64,000 bases of DNA from Caprella mutica (taxonomy: Eukaryota > Arthropoda > Malacostraca > Amphipoda > Caprellidae): NCBI GenBank assembly GCA_947561585.1, contig CANNZV010000518.1, forward strand, positions 62,001 through 126,000, written 5' to 3'. Below the pieces are notes generated by a model. That model worked only from the letters and a program-made list of their open reading frames with translations, had not been told where the DNA came from and searched no databases. Below are positions 33,505 to 44,560 of this stretch, one piece after another (position 1 is the first letter of the stretch; each line of letters opens with the position of its first letter). The position numbers and the translations under genes were made by a program.

Positions 33505-35872
33505 TTAGGAAATAACTACTGAGGTTCTAAGGTGGGGTGGAGAACACCGGGAAGGGGTGAACCACCCTAAAACTTTTCTGAAGGCATTCCTTCTATGAAT
33601 CGCAAGAGCAATTTGCTGTTGGAACCAGGCAGACTCCCTTTGATCTATCGCTGTCCCAACAAGGAGTTTATCTATGGAATTCACGATGAAGGAAGTCGTA
33701 CTACTGTACGTTTCTGTTGTCTCAGTAAAAAGAAGCTGTTGATCAAGTAGCCATTGGCTCAAATTTGTAAGCATCACCAAGTTTACGGTTCTTCGCAGAC
33801 CAGGCACCGGATCTGACCTCAACCGCTGAATCCTTGAGATGTGTCTGGGCAAATGTGTGGACGCATGTGCCTTCTCAAATCAGACTCTTCCCATTCCTGT
33901 AAGGAAACACAGTAATACCTTCTTGACGCTTACAATAACCTCCGAGAAGGGTCAGGCCCCGAATGGAGCCCTGCACTCTGCAAAAACCGTTTCACCACAT
34001 CATTCATTGCCCCATGTATAGGATGACAACCAAAAACTGTTCCTAAGAGACAGGACATGCATTTAGGGTTGTGACTTTGCATATCTTGCATATTGGTGAA
34101 AAAATGCATATGCATATAAAAAAAGCATATGCAAATCTTAAAATGCATATGCAAATCTTGAAATGCATATGCAAATAAAAATTCCATATGCAAATAGAAA
34201 ATGCATATGCATTTTTTATTTTGCATATGCATTTTCTATTTGCACATGGTATTTCTATTTTATATACATATAAAAAGTGCTTATGAAAATATATTGACTA
34301 ACGATGTTCAAATGATAAACTTCTACATAGATAAATGATAAACATCAGGCGAATGAATAAGAGCTAGATATTTATTCTACTTCAAAAATTTTAATATTAT
34401 AGATTAGGTTATAACGAGGTGGGAACTTGGTTGAACTCTGCTTCTTAATATTCCAGATAATTATTAGAGAGAACTTCAATAACTTCTACAGAGCAGAGAA
34501 ATAATGAAAATATATCTTGCGTTCATAGATTTAACATTCTCAGTAATTCCAGCAACAATAGAGCAAATTGAGGCGCGAGGCAGGTTAATCTCAAAAGTGA
34601 TCACTAGGGTTGTGACAATATTCTCTATGAAAATTAGGCTTTTATGCTTTAAGCTTGATAAAAAGGATTTTATGCTTTATATATATGCATTTTATGCCTT
34701 AAAAATATTTTTTTTTATGCTTAAAATATACTTTTTATGCGTTCAGGTTAGCGTTATATGCTCAACGATATGCGTTCAGGTTAGCTTTATATGTTCTAAT
34801 TTCTTTGAAATAAGGCTAATTGTAATTGGGAGTTTTCATTGATGGTATATTTCGTTAATTAAACCAAAAACAAAATAAAAATAACTAATTTACTATCTTA
34901 ATAATTTTTTTGTGTGTGTAAATAGATGAAATATATATTACTATATAATATAGAATAGTTACACCTCTTTTTAATTTGTATAGAACTTTTCAAATCAAAG
35001 AAAACGTGGAGGAATAGGTTGACAAAGATAAAATTACTGAAAAAAACAATAAGTTAAGTGTTGGTTTTAAATTGTATTACCTCTGAATATAATCAATGTT
35101 TGACTAGATACTAGGTAAACTAATAAAATATTTGTTAAATTATAAATAATATTATTTGAGGGGCCGTTGTAGGATTTGCATGGTCAGAAGAACGGATAAT
35201 TTTGATCTTTTTTAGTGGGTGACCGTTTAAAGATCATGCGCTGTACGAGCTTTACCTGTATAAAAGATACTTCATATTTATGACTTGTTAATGTACTTGG
35301 AAGCAGACTTTATAAGGAGTGTTTCAATATATAAATATTGACAATTCAAAGATATTAACTTTCATTCTACATCTCAGTGTTTTATTATTTTTACAATTAA
35401 TAAAAAAAATATTTGGTGAAAAATACATGGGCTTCTTAGTAACAGCCTATTTCGATAAATAGATGGAAATCTAAAATGTCTACTTAACTGAAATACGTTT
35501 AATTTTTTTCAATTAAAATTATTTTCTGCATATATTTTGTATATGCGTTTTATAAATGCATATATTTTGCATATGCGTTTTATAAATGCATATGCGTTTT
35601 ATAAAATGCATATGCATTTTATAAAACGCATATTTCAAGCGAATATGCACTAAATTTTTATGTGCATACACTGCAAAATATGCAGTGCATATTGTCTCAA
35701 CCCTACATGCATTCCTCCAACATTTGTAGTACATACCACAATTTGGTTCTCAAAGTTTGGCACACACTCTGAAAGCAATAGCTATCTTCAGGACATCTGG
35801 ATCAAGTTGTGTACCTATTGACGTTATGGGAATCACATTCAACCACAGTCCAGTTTCCATACGAGATGCGGA
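33505..35872 (-). pseudogene. Retroelement C-terminal nuclease-like region, broken and split
   Basis: Reading the minus strand from 35870 down gives GLWLNVIPITSIGTQLDPD and LKIAIAFRVCAKL. After the hAT insertion at 34064-35705 it continues with HGAMNDVVKRFLQSAGL, then in another frame KRQEGITVFPYRNGKSLI, EGTCVHTFAQTHL and KLGDAYKFEPMA, then STTSFIVNSIDKL and ESAWFQQQIALAIHRRNAF. The order matches the tail of uncharacterised proteins encoded by reverse transcriptase elements in cnidarians and other invertebrates. There a KRPDG...W.AT motif suggests a restriction-like nuclease. That family assignment is from recall. Several shifts and stops make it a relic. Confidence 0.5.
34064..35705. mobile_element. 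hAT-like element with ATGCATATGC arms (K)
   Basis: A 1642-bp unit starting TAGGGTTGTGAC and ending GTCTCAACCCTA, with the perfect 8-bp duplication CATGCATT (34056-34063 and 35706-35713). The left arm repeats ATGCATATGCAAAT-type words and the right arm ATGCATATGCGTTTTATAAA. Another TAGGGTTGTGACAATA end lies inside near 34605, so it may hold a nested relative. It has no convincing transposase. The short relative at 49934 shares the tip sequence. Confidence 0.85.
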
Positions 35873-36306
35873 TAAAGGGCCTTTACACGGTAAGTGCTCA
35901 GTGCCACTTTGTGGTGACACTGCTCTATGCTACGCCCACTTTGCTATTTTTCCCACCCTTTTTGGCAAAACTTGGTGGTGACCAAGCTATCGCTCTGAGA
36001 GCGAACGCTCACCACAAAGTGCCACTGTCTGTCAGTAGCGATTGCCAGACAATCAACAACCCCTTTAATTGGCCTAGTTGAAGAGCACCCATGCCTATGG
36101 AAAATAAAATCTAAAGATTATAAAGATAAAACACTAACAGCGTTAGTGTTTAATAGCATATTAGTTGCTAACCACGATACTAAAGTGTCAGTGCCCACCA
36201 AAGCACATTCTGCTCGTGTAAAGGCGCTGAGCTAATTGGTGGGCAGTGTGGTGAAAAAAGTGTGGTGGATAGTGGCACTGACCAGTGCTCGTGTAAAGGC
36301 CCCTTA
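35873..36306. mobile_element. Inverted-repeat MITE (GGCCTTTACACG ends)
   Basis: Left AAGGGCCTTTACACGG and right CTCGTGTAAAGGCCCCTT are inverted, each followed inwards by a CAGTGCCAC word. GTGGCACTTTG-type words recur in both arms. It interrupts minus-strand relic sequence. Target duplication unclear. Confidence 0.65.
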
Positions 36307-36699
36307 ACAGTCGTGCAATCGCATCCTAATCAGCTGTAGGTAACATACTCTTCATTAACGAATAAGCCTAAGGGGCATCCCATTCTTTTTGACTGGACTC
36401 AAGGACTGGTACCAGGAGACCAGTCTGTTATATCCGCTTCCATGTGCCAACTACATCCGTAAGATCACCACATTAATATTAGAAAGAATATTTTCAACCA
36501 AATCACTCACAAAAGTTGCCTGGACCCAAGCACCAGCCGACATTTTTACTTTGGTTTCACTGGCAACGGCATATCTAAGTGATTCATCAAATTCAAAACA
36601 ATGAAGCTCAACTTCGTGCTTGTAAATTGGAGAAGCCTACAGAACATATTGCAGCTTCAGAAATGTGAAAACATTTACAACAAAACGAAGGCTTGATGA

Positions 36700-36933
36700 T
36701 CATGGACTACTCGCAACCGAGAGACCGTGTGGTCCAGATCTTATTTCGACCTTAAAATATCCCGCAGGAATACCAATGTCATTTAAAGGCATTACCAACA
36801 AAGAACAATTATTGTCCACATGAACCACCCTGACATCAGGAAACAACAACAATTCCGTTTCGTCAGGGGCAGTATCATCGAGGATAGTCAGATCACATTT
36901 TGCGCTACGAACTTCAAGACCAATGGCAGACAC
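36700..36933 (-). CDS. Unrecognised 77-codon frame
   Basis: An open minus-strand frame, MSAIGLEVRSAKCDLT... ending RSGPHGLSVASSP, with a protein-like acidic/hydrophobic composition (LLLFPDVRVVHVDNNCSLL). I do not recognise it. A further open piece upstream at 36620-36450 includes YKHEVELHCFEFDESLRY and SAGAWVQATFVSDLVE. Both lie between two retroelement relics on the same strand and may be parts of one of them. Confidence 0.25.
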   Translation of the reverse strand: MSAIGLEVRSAKCDLTILDDTAPDETELLLFPDVRVVHVDNNCSLLVMPLNDIGIPAGYFKVEIRSGPHGLSVASSP

Positions 36934-36999
36934 TCATCTCATCTATCAAGATTCTTCCGTCTTCCAAATCTAACTCCGAGATGAAGGGGAGAAGCCGAT

Positions 37000-37680
37000 G
37001 GAGATTTTTAACGTCTAATTATGCCTGCATTCAATAAAAATTGAATGTCATCTTTGACAGCTTGATATTTGGTACTGGTTACTGTTAGAGGATGAGCTTT
37101 GAAAGAGATAGGTGAACATGCATCAGTATCAATATGATGTTGTATAGAAGCCTCATTTTATTTAGCTGATTGCGACTGTAAGGGAGAAGGTAGAATAGGG
37201 TATTTGGAAAGAAGGTTTCTCATACTATTATCAATTAATTGAAGGTTTTAGTAAAGGTAGAAGGTTTTTCATTTGAAACATCTAGTGGAATTTTTTGTGT
37301 CTATTCTAGTGTTAATGATGGAATTATTTCTGCAATCTACTGTCAAAGAATTTGCTGCTAAGAAATCTGTACCAAGAATGGGGTGATTAACATCAACAAT
37401 GATAAAGGACCATTGAATTGATCTTCTTAGACATGAAATTGAAAGTTTTACGTCAACTTCGCCGTGGCAACGTATATTGTTACCGAAGCGTTTGACAGAT
37501 TGAAAGGAGAGGTCTAATGAAAGGATAAAATTCAGTATCAAATGGCAAGATTGAAAGGTTTGATCCTGTATCAATGAAGAAAGAATAGGACTTACAACTG
37601 ATTTTGGCACTTATTTTAAGTGGCATTCCGACGGCAGTTACATTTACAGATTGCCTTTCCTGAGTTTCCAGTTTTCCGAC
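37000..37680 (-). pseudogene. Gypsy/Ty3-type LTR retrotransposon, protease to RT start, broken
   Basis: The minus strand shows an aspartic protease: FFIDTGSNLSILP with the DTG active site near 37580, then in a second frame VDVNHPILGTDFLAANSL at about 37390-37330, the conserved C-terminal protease block. Further down, NIKLSKMTFNF near 37060 resembles the start of the reverse transcriptase region. Frameshifts and stops are frequent. No LTRs were found. Gag-like sequence may extend beyond the MITE at 37752, up to about 38.7 kb, but I cannot confirm it. Confidence 0.6.
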
Positions 37681-37751
37681 TGATTCCGGTTAGAATTAAA
37701 GTTATGCAAATAAGGAGAAGGTAAGGAGGAACGAGAAACTGGACGAGAGTA

Positions 37752-38437
37752 AAGCCCCGTCCAGACGGTCAAATTTTTCAGAGAAGTGACAAACTTAATG
37801 ACAAACTAAATGACGATAACTTCCTAGCGTCAGCAAACCGTCAAACTTTTCATCAGTTTTTTTATTCCAACATGTTGGATATCGTCATCAAAAAGTTTGT
37901 CAAACTATTTTCTGACGATAAAGTTAGAAGTACACACTGACTTTCCGGCAATAATATTTTTTTATTTGCGCGTCATTTTAGTTTATTACAGCTAGGTACA
38001 CCTACAAAAGCCTCATTTTTTTCAAACTTAGTATCTATCTAGTTACAATGGCTTACGACAGACTCTTTAATACTTGGTTGTATTAGAATGTATTAGGTAG
38101 ATCTAAGTTATAGGTAGGCTACCTACGTTGTGAATTGTTTTCTATGATCTATTTTTGACTATCCTTTTCAAGACGATATTGTGTCATTAAAAACAAATTA
38201 TTTTTTCTGATTTCTTACTGTTCTAAATTTAAAAAATATACATATCAAGTTATATAATTTTTATTTTCACGATATATAACATTAATTTTGACGAAACTGA
38301 CGCCAGTGAACTTCAAACTTTTGGCGAGAAAATTTGACCGTGTAGACACTCCTTGAAAACTGACGATAAGTTTGTCATTTAGTTTGTCATTAAGTTTGTC
38401 ACTTCTCTAAAAAAATTTGACCGTCTGGACGGGGCTT
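37752..38437. mobile_element. MITE with long inverted ends and TA duplication
   Basis: The 686-bp unit begins AAGCCCCGTCCAGACGGTCA and ends TGACCGTCTGGACGGGGCTT; the inverted similarity runs for about 70 bases. TA flanks both sides. Arms repeat TGACAAACTTAATGACAAAC-type words. Confidence 0.88.
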
Positions 38438-38439
38438 TA

Positions 38440-39145
38440 GGCAACATATTGGAAGAACGAAAACAAAGAATGTACCAAGGCTTGATACTTTGCTCTGTTG
38501 CCATAATAGAGGTGATACTTTCATACTTGTGGGCGATTAGGTAGGTACTAGAGTTGAAAATAGGGACAGAAGAATCAAAGGTGTTGGTTTGTGATGGTGG
38601 GTGGTAGAATTGACTGAACCTGTGGGGTAGAAGATGATGAGTTCTCGAAAACATGACAAACAGTATTATTATTACCAAAGATATTATACTACAATAAGTT
38701 TCACTACTCTCGCCAATTTCTGGTTTCAAAACCGGAAACTAGAATTGAAATATGGTAAGACAATCGAGGTACCTATGTTTTGTGCGTGACGTCATAACAG
38801 CAACACTTAAAATCATATTTAAAACAATGGAAGAAGGTAAATTTGTAAAAAAAATAGTTATTAATTTGCATAATAATATAAATAAATATTAAATAAATTA
38901 TTTAACATGCTAAACCTCTAATTTCCTCTTTAAATTTGTTCCCTTTCTTATGTCACTTGTCGCTACCTATCAATGTTGGTATTCCTAGTAGGGTAGGTAC
39001 TAAAGAATAAAGATTTGTGAGCGTTAGTCACAAATCGAGTAATTTGTGACCGTGACGTTATAGACCGGGAGCCCGGAGGGTTCTGGTTAGCTGAAAACTG
39101 AATCAATTTTCACTTACGACATGATGATATATGTACATTTCAATA
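38440..39145. other. Intergenic with possible Gag remnant, no gene seen
   Basis: A 116-codon minus-strand frame at 38379-38729 is low in complexity and overlaps the MITE end; I do not support it as a gene. TGACGTCA occurs at 38787. Confidence 0.3.
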
Positions 39146-39149
39146 CATA

Positions 39150-40245
39150 AATATGAAAGTCTGCCAAGTTTCTGGTGGTGGGTGTGGCTGTGACGGCCAT
39201 TAGAAAGAGGGGGAAAAGATGACCTAGATCGGCTCAAAAATGATACTTGTGAAACTAGCGCCAAAATGTCTCAGACCCCAATATAATATGGATGGACAAT
39301 GCCAAACATTTTTAGCGATGGGTTATCCTCGCCAGACGGGCGTAACTGATGCCTCAAAAGTAAGCTAGATCAGCTGAAAAGCGATACGAATGAAACCAAC
39401 TGCAAAATGTTCAGCACCACGCCATGTATCAGGAATGAACAAGGCCAGACATTTTCTGTGGTGGGGTAAGGTAAGCTAGATCAGCTGAAAAGCGATACGA
39501 ATGAAACCAATTGCAATATGTTCAGCATCACGCCAGGTACCATGAATGAACAAGGCCAGACATTTTCGGTTCGAAACCGAATCCAATGAAACAAACTGCA
39601 AAATTCATGGGACCCACCATACTAGGTATCATATATGGACATGACCAGACATTTTTGGAGATGGGGTACCCCTACCAGATGCCCCCAAAAAGTAAGCTAA
39701 ACTGACTGAAAGCCGTAACCAATTAAAATAGGCTTTTTTATTAGGCTTATTAAAGAATAACAAGGAATTTTTGTTATCCTTTAATAAGGTTAAAATTGAG
39801 GTCTGTTTGCTTCTGATAAGCTACAGTTTCAATTTTGTAATACACCAATTGGATTAGTTGTCTTTATAAAAGCTTGAATAGTTAGCTAGGTGATTATTCT
39901 AGGTTAATTAAAAGTATTTTGGTTCTTAATTCATGTTCATGATCAGAGCAATAGTTTGTCTACCATTAAAGTCGTTTTCTTCTTTGAATATATTTCTTGC
40001 TTTCTTCGCAATTAAAATAAAGTTTAATAATAAATACATTAATGTAGTTAGTTTCTATTCTGAATGTTGGAACAACTTTTCATTCAAATATGAAAGTTTG
40101 CCGAGTTTCAGGTGGTGGGTGTGGCTGTGACGGCCATTATATAGAAAGAGGCGGAAAAGATGATCTAGATCAGCTCAAAAATAATACTTTTAAAACTAGC
40201 ACAAAAATGTCTCTCAGACCCCAATATAATATGGATGGACAATAA
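39150..40245. repeat. Imperfect tandem and dispersed repeat, about 140-bp unit
   Basis: Units contain AAGCTAGATCAGCTGAAAAG, then CGATACGAATGAAACCAA, then AATGTTCAGCA, then AACAAGGCCAGACATTTT. The opening unit (ATGAAAGTCTGCCAAGTTTC) recurs at about 40088-40245 after about 400 bp of other sequence. Confidence 0.7.
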
Positions 40246-40310
40246 TTTAATATTCTAATCTCATTTCAATTAATTAGTACGACATTATTCGATTGCAACA
40301 TTTAGAACTT

Positions 40311-43087
40311 AAAGCCCTTTTAGATGTGATACATTTTCACATTGTTGCTCAACAATTTGTTTCAGAACTGTTGTCCGGGTGTATCAGCCACAATTTCCCT
40401 GCGACATTTCTCGTTTCGCTCAGTGCGATGTGATGTAGCGCAACAATGCTGCCACAAATGTTTACAGACATCCTCGATTCCCCAGCACAGATCATTGAAT
40501 ATAGGAAGATGTTTATTTATTTAACTGAGAGCGTATCAGCCAATCAGAGAGAGGGGTACCGTGACGTCACATAGGTACTACAAACGTACAAACAAACGAG
40601 TATATGTATATATATATATATAACGGTCAGAGCTACATTTTTTTACTACCAAGAACTTAATAAGGGGAAACCAAAGTAGTAATGTAAATTTTAATTTTCA
40701 GGAAAAAAGATTAATTGAAGTTTAATATTTTAACGTATTTTTATTATAAATAGAAAAAAAGAATCGAAGTCGGAACTAAAATATTTCGAGCAAACTGAAT
40801 AGTGACTTATTAGCCTAACTGTTCAATCTCAACGCCATTGTGCAAATCTTTAACCACAGATTGTAATCTTGTTTTCTGGACAAAAACTATTAAATTGCCC
40901 TTTTCCTATGGGACTGATAGTAAATTATCACCTATTTTCTAAGTAGATGAGGCTTGTTAATAAACTTATCCCATAGGGCAAAATAAGTCTCCGGGTTCGT
41001 TACAATTATTTGTATTATCTTAACTTGAAGAGACTTGGAGGTAATTGATTGAATTCTATTAAACTGACAAATGACTAAATGGTAAAAGTTTTAGGAAGTA
41101 AATTAAACACAAGGAAGTTTTAAATGGGTGTACTTATATTAAAGTTCGAATAGTACAGAGTTCTAAGACTTACGCACAAGTCTTTAAATAACACAACACA
41201 AGTTTTAAATAAACTAGCGGTTGAGTAAACTTAAGGGTTTAAATAAACAAGGGTTTGAGTTGCCAACTCACGAAACCCGTGGATGGACAAGTCCGACCGG
41301 ACTTGGTCCGACCAACCAGTCTTCAAGAGACCATCGCGAACTATGAACACTTTAGTTAGGTGCCAATGGTATTTAAAGGGTGAACTGGAGAGTCCAACCT
41401 TCCAGTGAGTGAATAAACTTCTGTTAAGGTACTGATAGTACTTTTCAAAGATATTTTTCTACTCACTGCAGATAGAAATAACACAAAATGCATTATTCAA
41501 ATTTAACACGCTAGTGGTAATGGCTTTCTATACGATTAACATATAGATCGATCAGATTTACTAATAGTTCATTTTAGTGAAACCTGATTTGCTAATAAAC
41601 ATCCAAATTTAAGCATACTATTTCAGAGTCCTGTTTAACCTAATACATGATCAGAAATGTTACAAGTTCCTAACTATTAATTAAGTATTTCAATTAGAAT
41701 AATTGAAGTACTTACTTAATTCCTTTTAAATTAATTAAGTATTAATTTCAATTCTATCTATAGAAAAAGAACTCAATATTCTAAGTTGTATAACTGATTT
41801 ACAAAGTTCATGAAGTTATATAACTTAGTACAAATTATAAAGTTATATTCTGAGTTACAAGTTATAGCTCTGGGTTACAAGTTATAAAGTTATGTTCTGA
41901 AGTTACAAGTTATATTAGCGGCTTACATCAAAGCTATTCGTTTATAATTATATTCGAGCTTCTAGCGAGAATAACATGACCATAAATTTAAATAGCATTT
42001 CCTTCTAATGAACAGTGTACAAGATTAAAAAGATTATGTCTGATTAAATGATTATCAAATTATAGAAATTGAAAGATTTAGTAACAATACAAGTTCAGCG
42101 TATTAACAATCCTTTTATTGTTAATAAAAACAATTTGTACCTATCTTTAGATGTATTGGTACAATTGATAAATGAACATTTTCGTACATTGCCCATTCCT
42201 CACTAGTTTAATATTTATGAAAGATAAAATAATTTGTAAATTTAGTCACAGAATACAGCGCACGTCTGCATGCTAACCATATTGCATCAGATATAAACCG
42301 ACGCTCGAAATTCATACTGAACACACGTACAAAAAAGTTACGAAACAGAAATAATTATATTACTTAAAAATATATAATTTTATAATCAGTTTAATATCAT
42401 AAATGAATATTTTGATTTTGAATAGCATATTAAGTTCAATATCATTCTCTTTATGTCGTTTTTGAATAATTAAAAATAAGTATTATATTAATCGTAGGCA
42501 ACTCCAAGGATACGTCACTGTACGGACGATCCCGGTGCCAAGTGTCGCTAGAAAATTGAAAATACTGTAGTGCGACATCTTCCTATATTCAATGATCTGT
42601 GTCCTCACCATGGGTCCTCACTCAGTGAGATGAGTGCATCACTGCTACAGATGCACACATACCTCGCTACACATCATTTTTTATATAAGTAAATATATCT
42701 TTTACAAGCTAATTCATAAGTATATGAAACACAGCCAATGCTCTATAAATGGAATAAAATATTGTTTTGGCGTCCTAGCAATTCATTATTGCATTGCGTT
42801 TATTATGTTACGCTTTAAGTTTTAAAAGTTATGATTGATCTCTTCATTTTGTATCCAAGTAAAACTATCTACTGAAGTTATTCCTCAAAGTTCTTAACCT
42901 CAATTCATTTGGTATAGCTAATAACAAGTAATTCAAACAATATACAGCTGCTTGTGCGACACTAGTGAATTGCCTCGCACTGAATTCTAGTCTAAACAGA
43001 TTGCTTGCCTTATACAGAAACATTTGTGCGACATTTATATATATACAATGTTGCTGATACAAAATGTATCACGTCTAAAAGGCCCTT
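40311..43087. mobile_element. 2.8-kb inverted-repeat element (N)
   Basis: The left tip AAAGCCCTTTTAGATGTGAT answers the right tip ATCACG...CTAAAAGGCCCTT. Deeper in, CAGATCATTGAATATAGGAA (40488) answers TTCCTATATTCAATGATCTG (42579). The arms repeat words around TTGTGCGACAT and CAACAATGTTG. No transposase frame. Target duplication is uncertain. Confidence 0.6.
41800..41925. repeat. Tandem repeat of about 30 bp
   Basis: Four to five copies of a unit like GAGTTACAAGTTATAAAGTT, with variable spacing, inside element N. Confidence 0.6.
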
Positions 43088-44560
43088 CAGTTAAATGTCA
43101 GTTTCTGGTCATCTTCGAATGTCGAACCTGGAATTCTGCGTTCTTGAATTGTTCCACAAACCCAAGTTCCTTTCGTTGCCACATTTTCTATTGAAGGAAT
43201 TGATGTGAACCAGTTGTCTGTACAACTGGTGGTTTAAATTTTATGGTATAGTCTAGGGGTGGGCACACGTTGTGTTTTTCAGTGCCGAAAGATGGAATGT
43301 CAGTGCCAATTTTCTTTTCGTTTTCTAAATTTTTGGGATACTGAGTAATTATATAATGAGGTGGTATATTTAATTGAAGTACGAACATGTACAACGGTAC
43401 ATATTTTGCGCATAAATATTGGTAGTAGATTTATAATTTGCATTAAAAAGAATTAATAAATGATATATAAAGAAATTTTTCTTCATGTGAAAATATCACA
43501 ATAAAAACAAAAATAAGCTATCTTGCATAAGTAATAAGTAACTCATAAATTCACAGGATAAATTACTTACCTAACTTATTAAAAATGGTAATTAAAAATG
43601 ATTGCATAAATATTTACCACAGTGTTTGAATATCCCAAGACAAGCGTATGAAAGATGTAAATTCAACTGATCTTGATAAAAAGAGACAGAGGTAAATAAA
43701 TTAAACACCGGCACTATTGTAACAATAAACAAAAATTTCTTATTAAGGGATAAAATTTACTATCAAAGTATCAAGGCCATTCATTACAAATATACTGTTC
43801 TTCAGTTAGTTGACCATGCACTTCTATATTATCCTTTTAATTTATAGAGCAGTCAGGGCTAAAAAAATTTAATTTCCTTTGGAAGAAAATAAAGCACTGT
43901 TTCCCGGGTGGGCAGTGGTGCCGTTTTGAGTGCCAAAATAGCACTGAGTGCTGCATTTGCCCACCCCTGGACTATAGTCTCTGCTAAAGCTAATACAGAG
44001 TTGGAACTACGTCCCAGATCAAGTACCCCATCGTTAGTTACTGACAAAATCTTTCGGCAATATGAGAAAAAGTCAAACGCCATTCATTCATGGTATGAAG
44101 GACGAATAATTTACATTCCAACTCTGTTTGTTTTAGGGATATATTGCTTCAGTGATGTTCCCTTGTAAAAGTTACCATTTGTTCGACATTAGATAATTGT
44201 TTGAACTTTCCACTAATTGTAGATCAATTCTCCACCAAATGAAAATTGGCTTTAATGTTTAATGTCTGATCATCACAGTAGCAACATCTTCACATTCAGA
44301 ATCAGCTGATCAATGCAGCCGTGTGTCACTTATCTTGGTCAAAGACATACTTATAGAGATTTCAATCCATTACTCTCTCGAAACATACACGTGTTTGTTA
44401 GGATTTTTCAGCATTGCGTAGATGTTTCTGTGATTAACAATCTGGTCAAGAATTTCATATGTGGAAAACATTTGGAAATAATTGATAGGAATAATGACAT
44501 TGTTTTCATCAGTAGGACTTACAAAATATGAAGGAAATTGCAGATGTATTATCAGGGAAA
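43088..44560 (-). pseudogene. piggyBac-type transposase, broken
   Basis: The minus strand from 44560 down shows a piggyBac core in order: INYFQMFSTYEILDQIVNHR with YAMLKNPNKHVYVSRE (44510-44373), then LKQYIP-like sequence near 44150, FDFFSYCRK and LDLGRSSNSVLALAETI (44080-43980), then TTSCTDNWFTSIPS and GTWVCGTI (43235-43150). TDNWFTS is the family hallmark around a catalytic Asp. The hAT-like element at 43254-43971 splits it between these last blocks. Stops and frameshifts are scattered throughout. Confidence 0.75.
43254..43971. mobile_element. hAT-like MITE (AGGGGTGGGCA ends) inside piggyBac relic
   Basis: Ends TAGGGGTGGGCA and TGCCCACCCCTGGA, the common hAT-type tip, with flanks GTATAGTC and CTATAGTC matching at 7 of 8 bases. 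The words CAGTGCC and GTGCCAAA recur near both ends. It has no coding frame. Confidence 0.85.
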
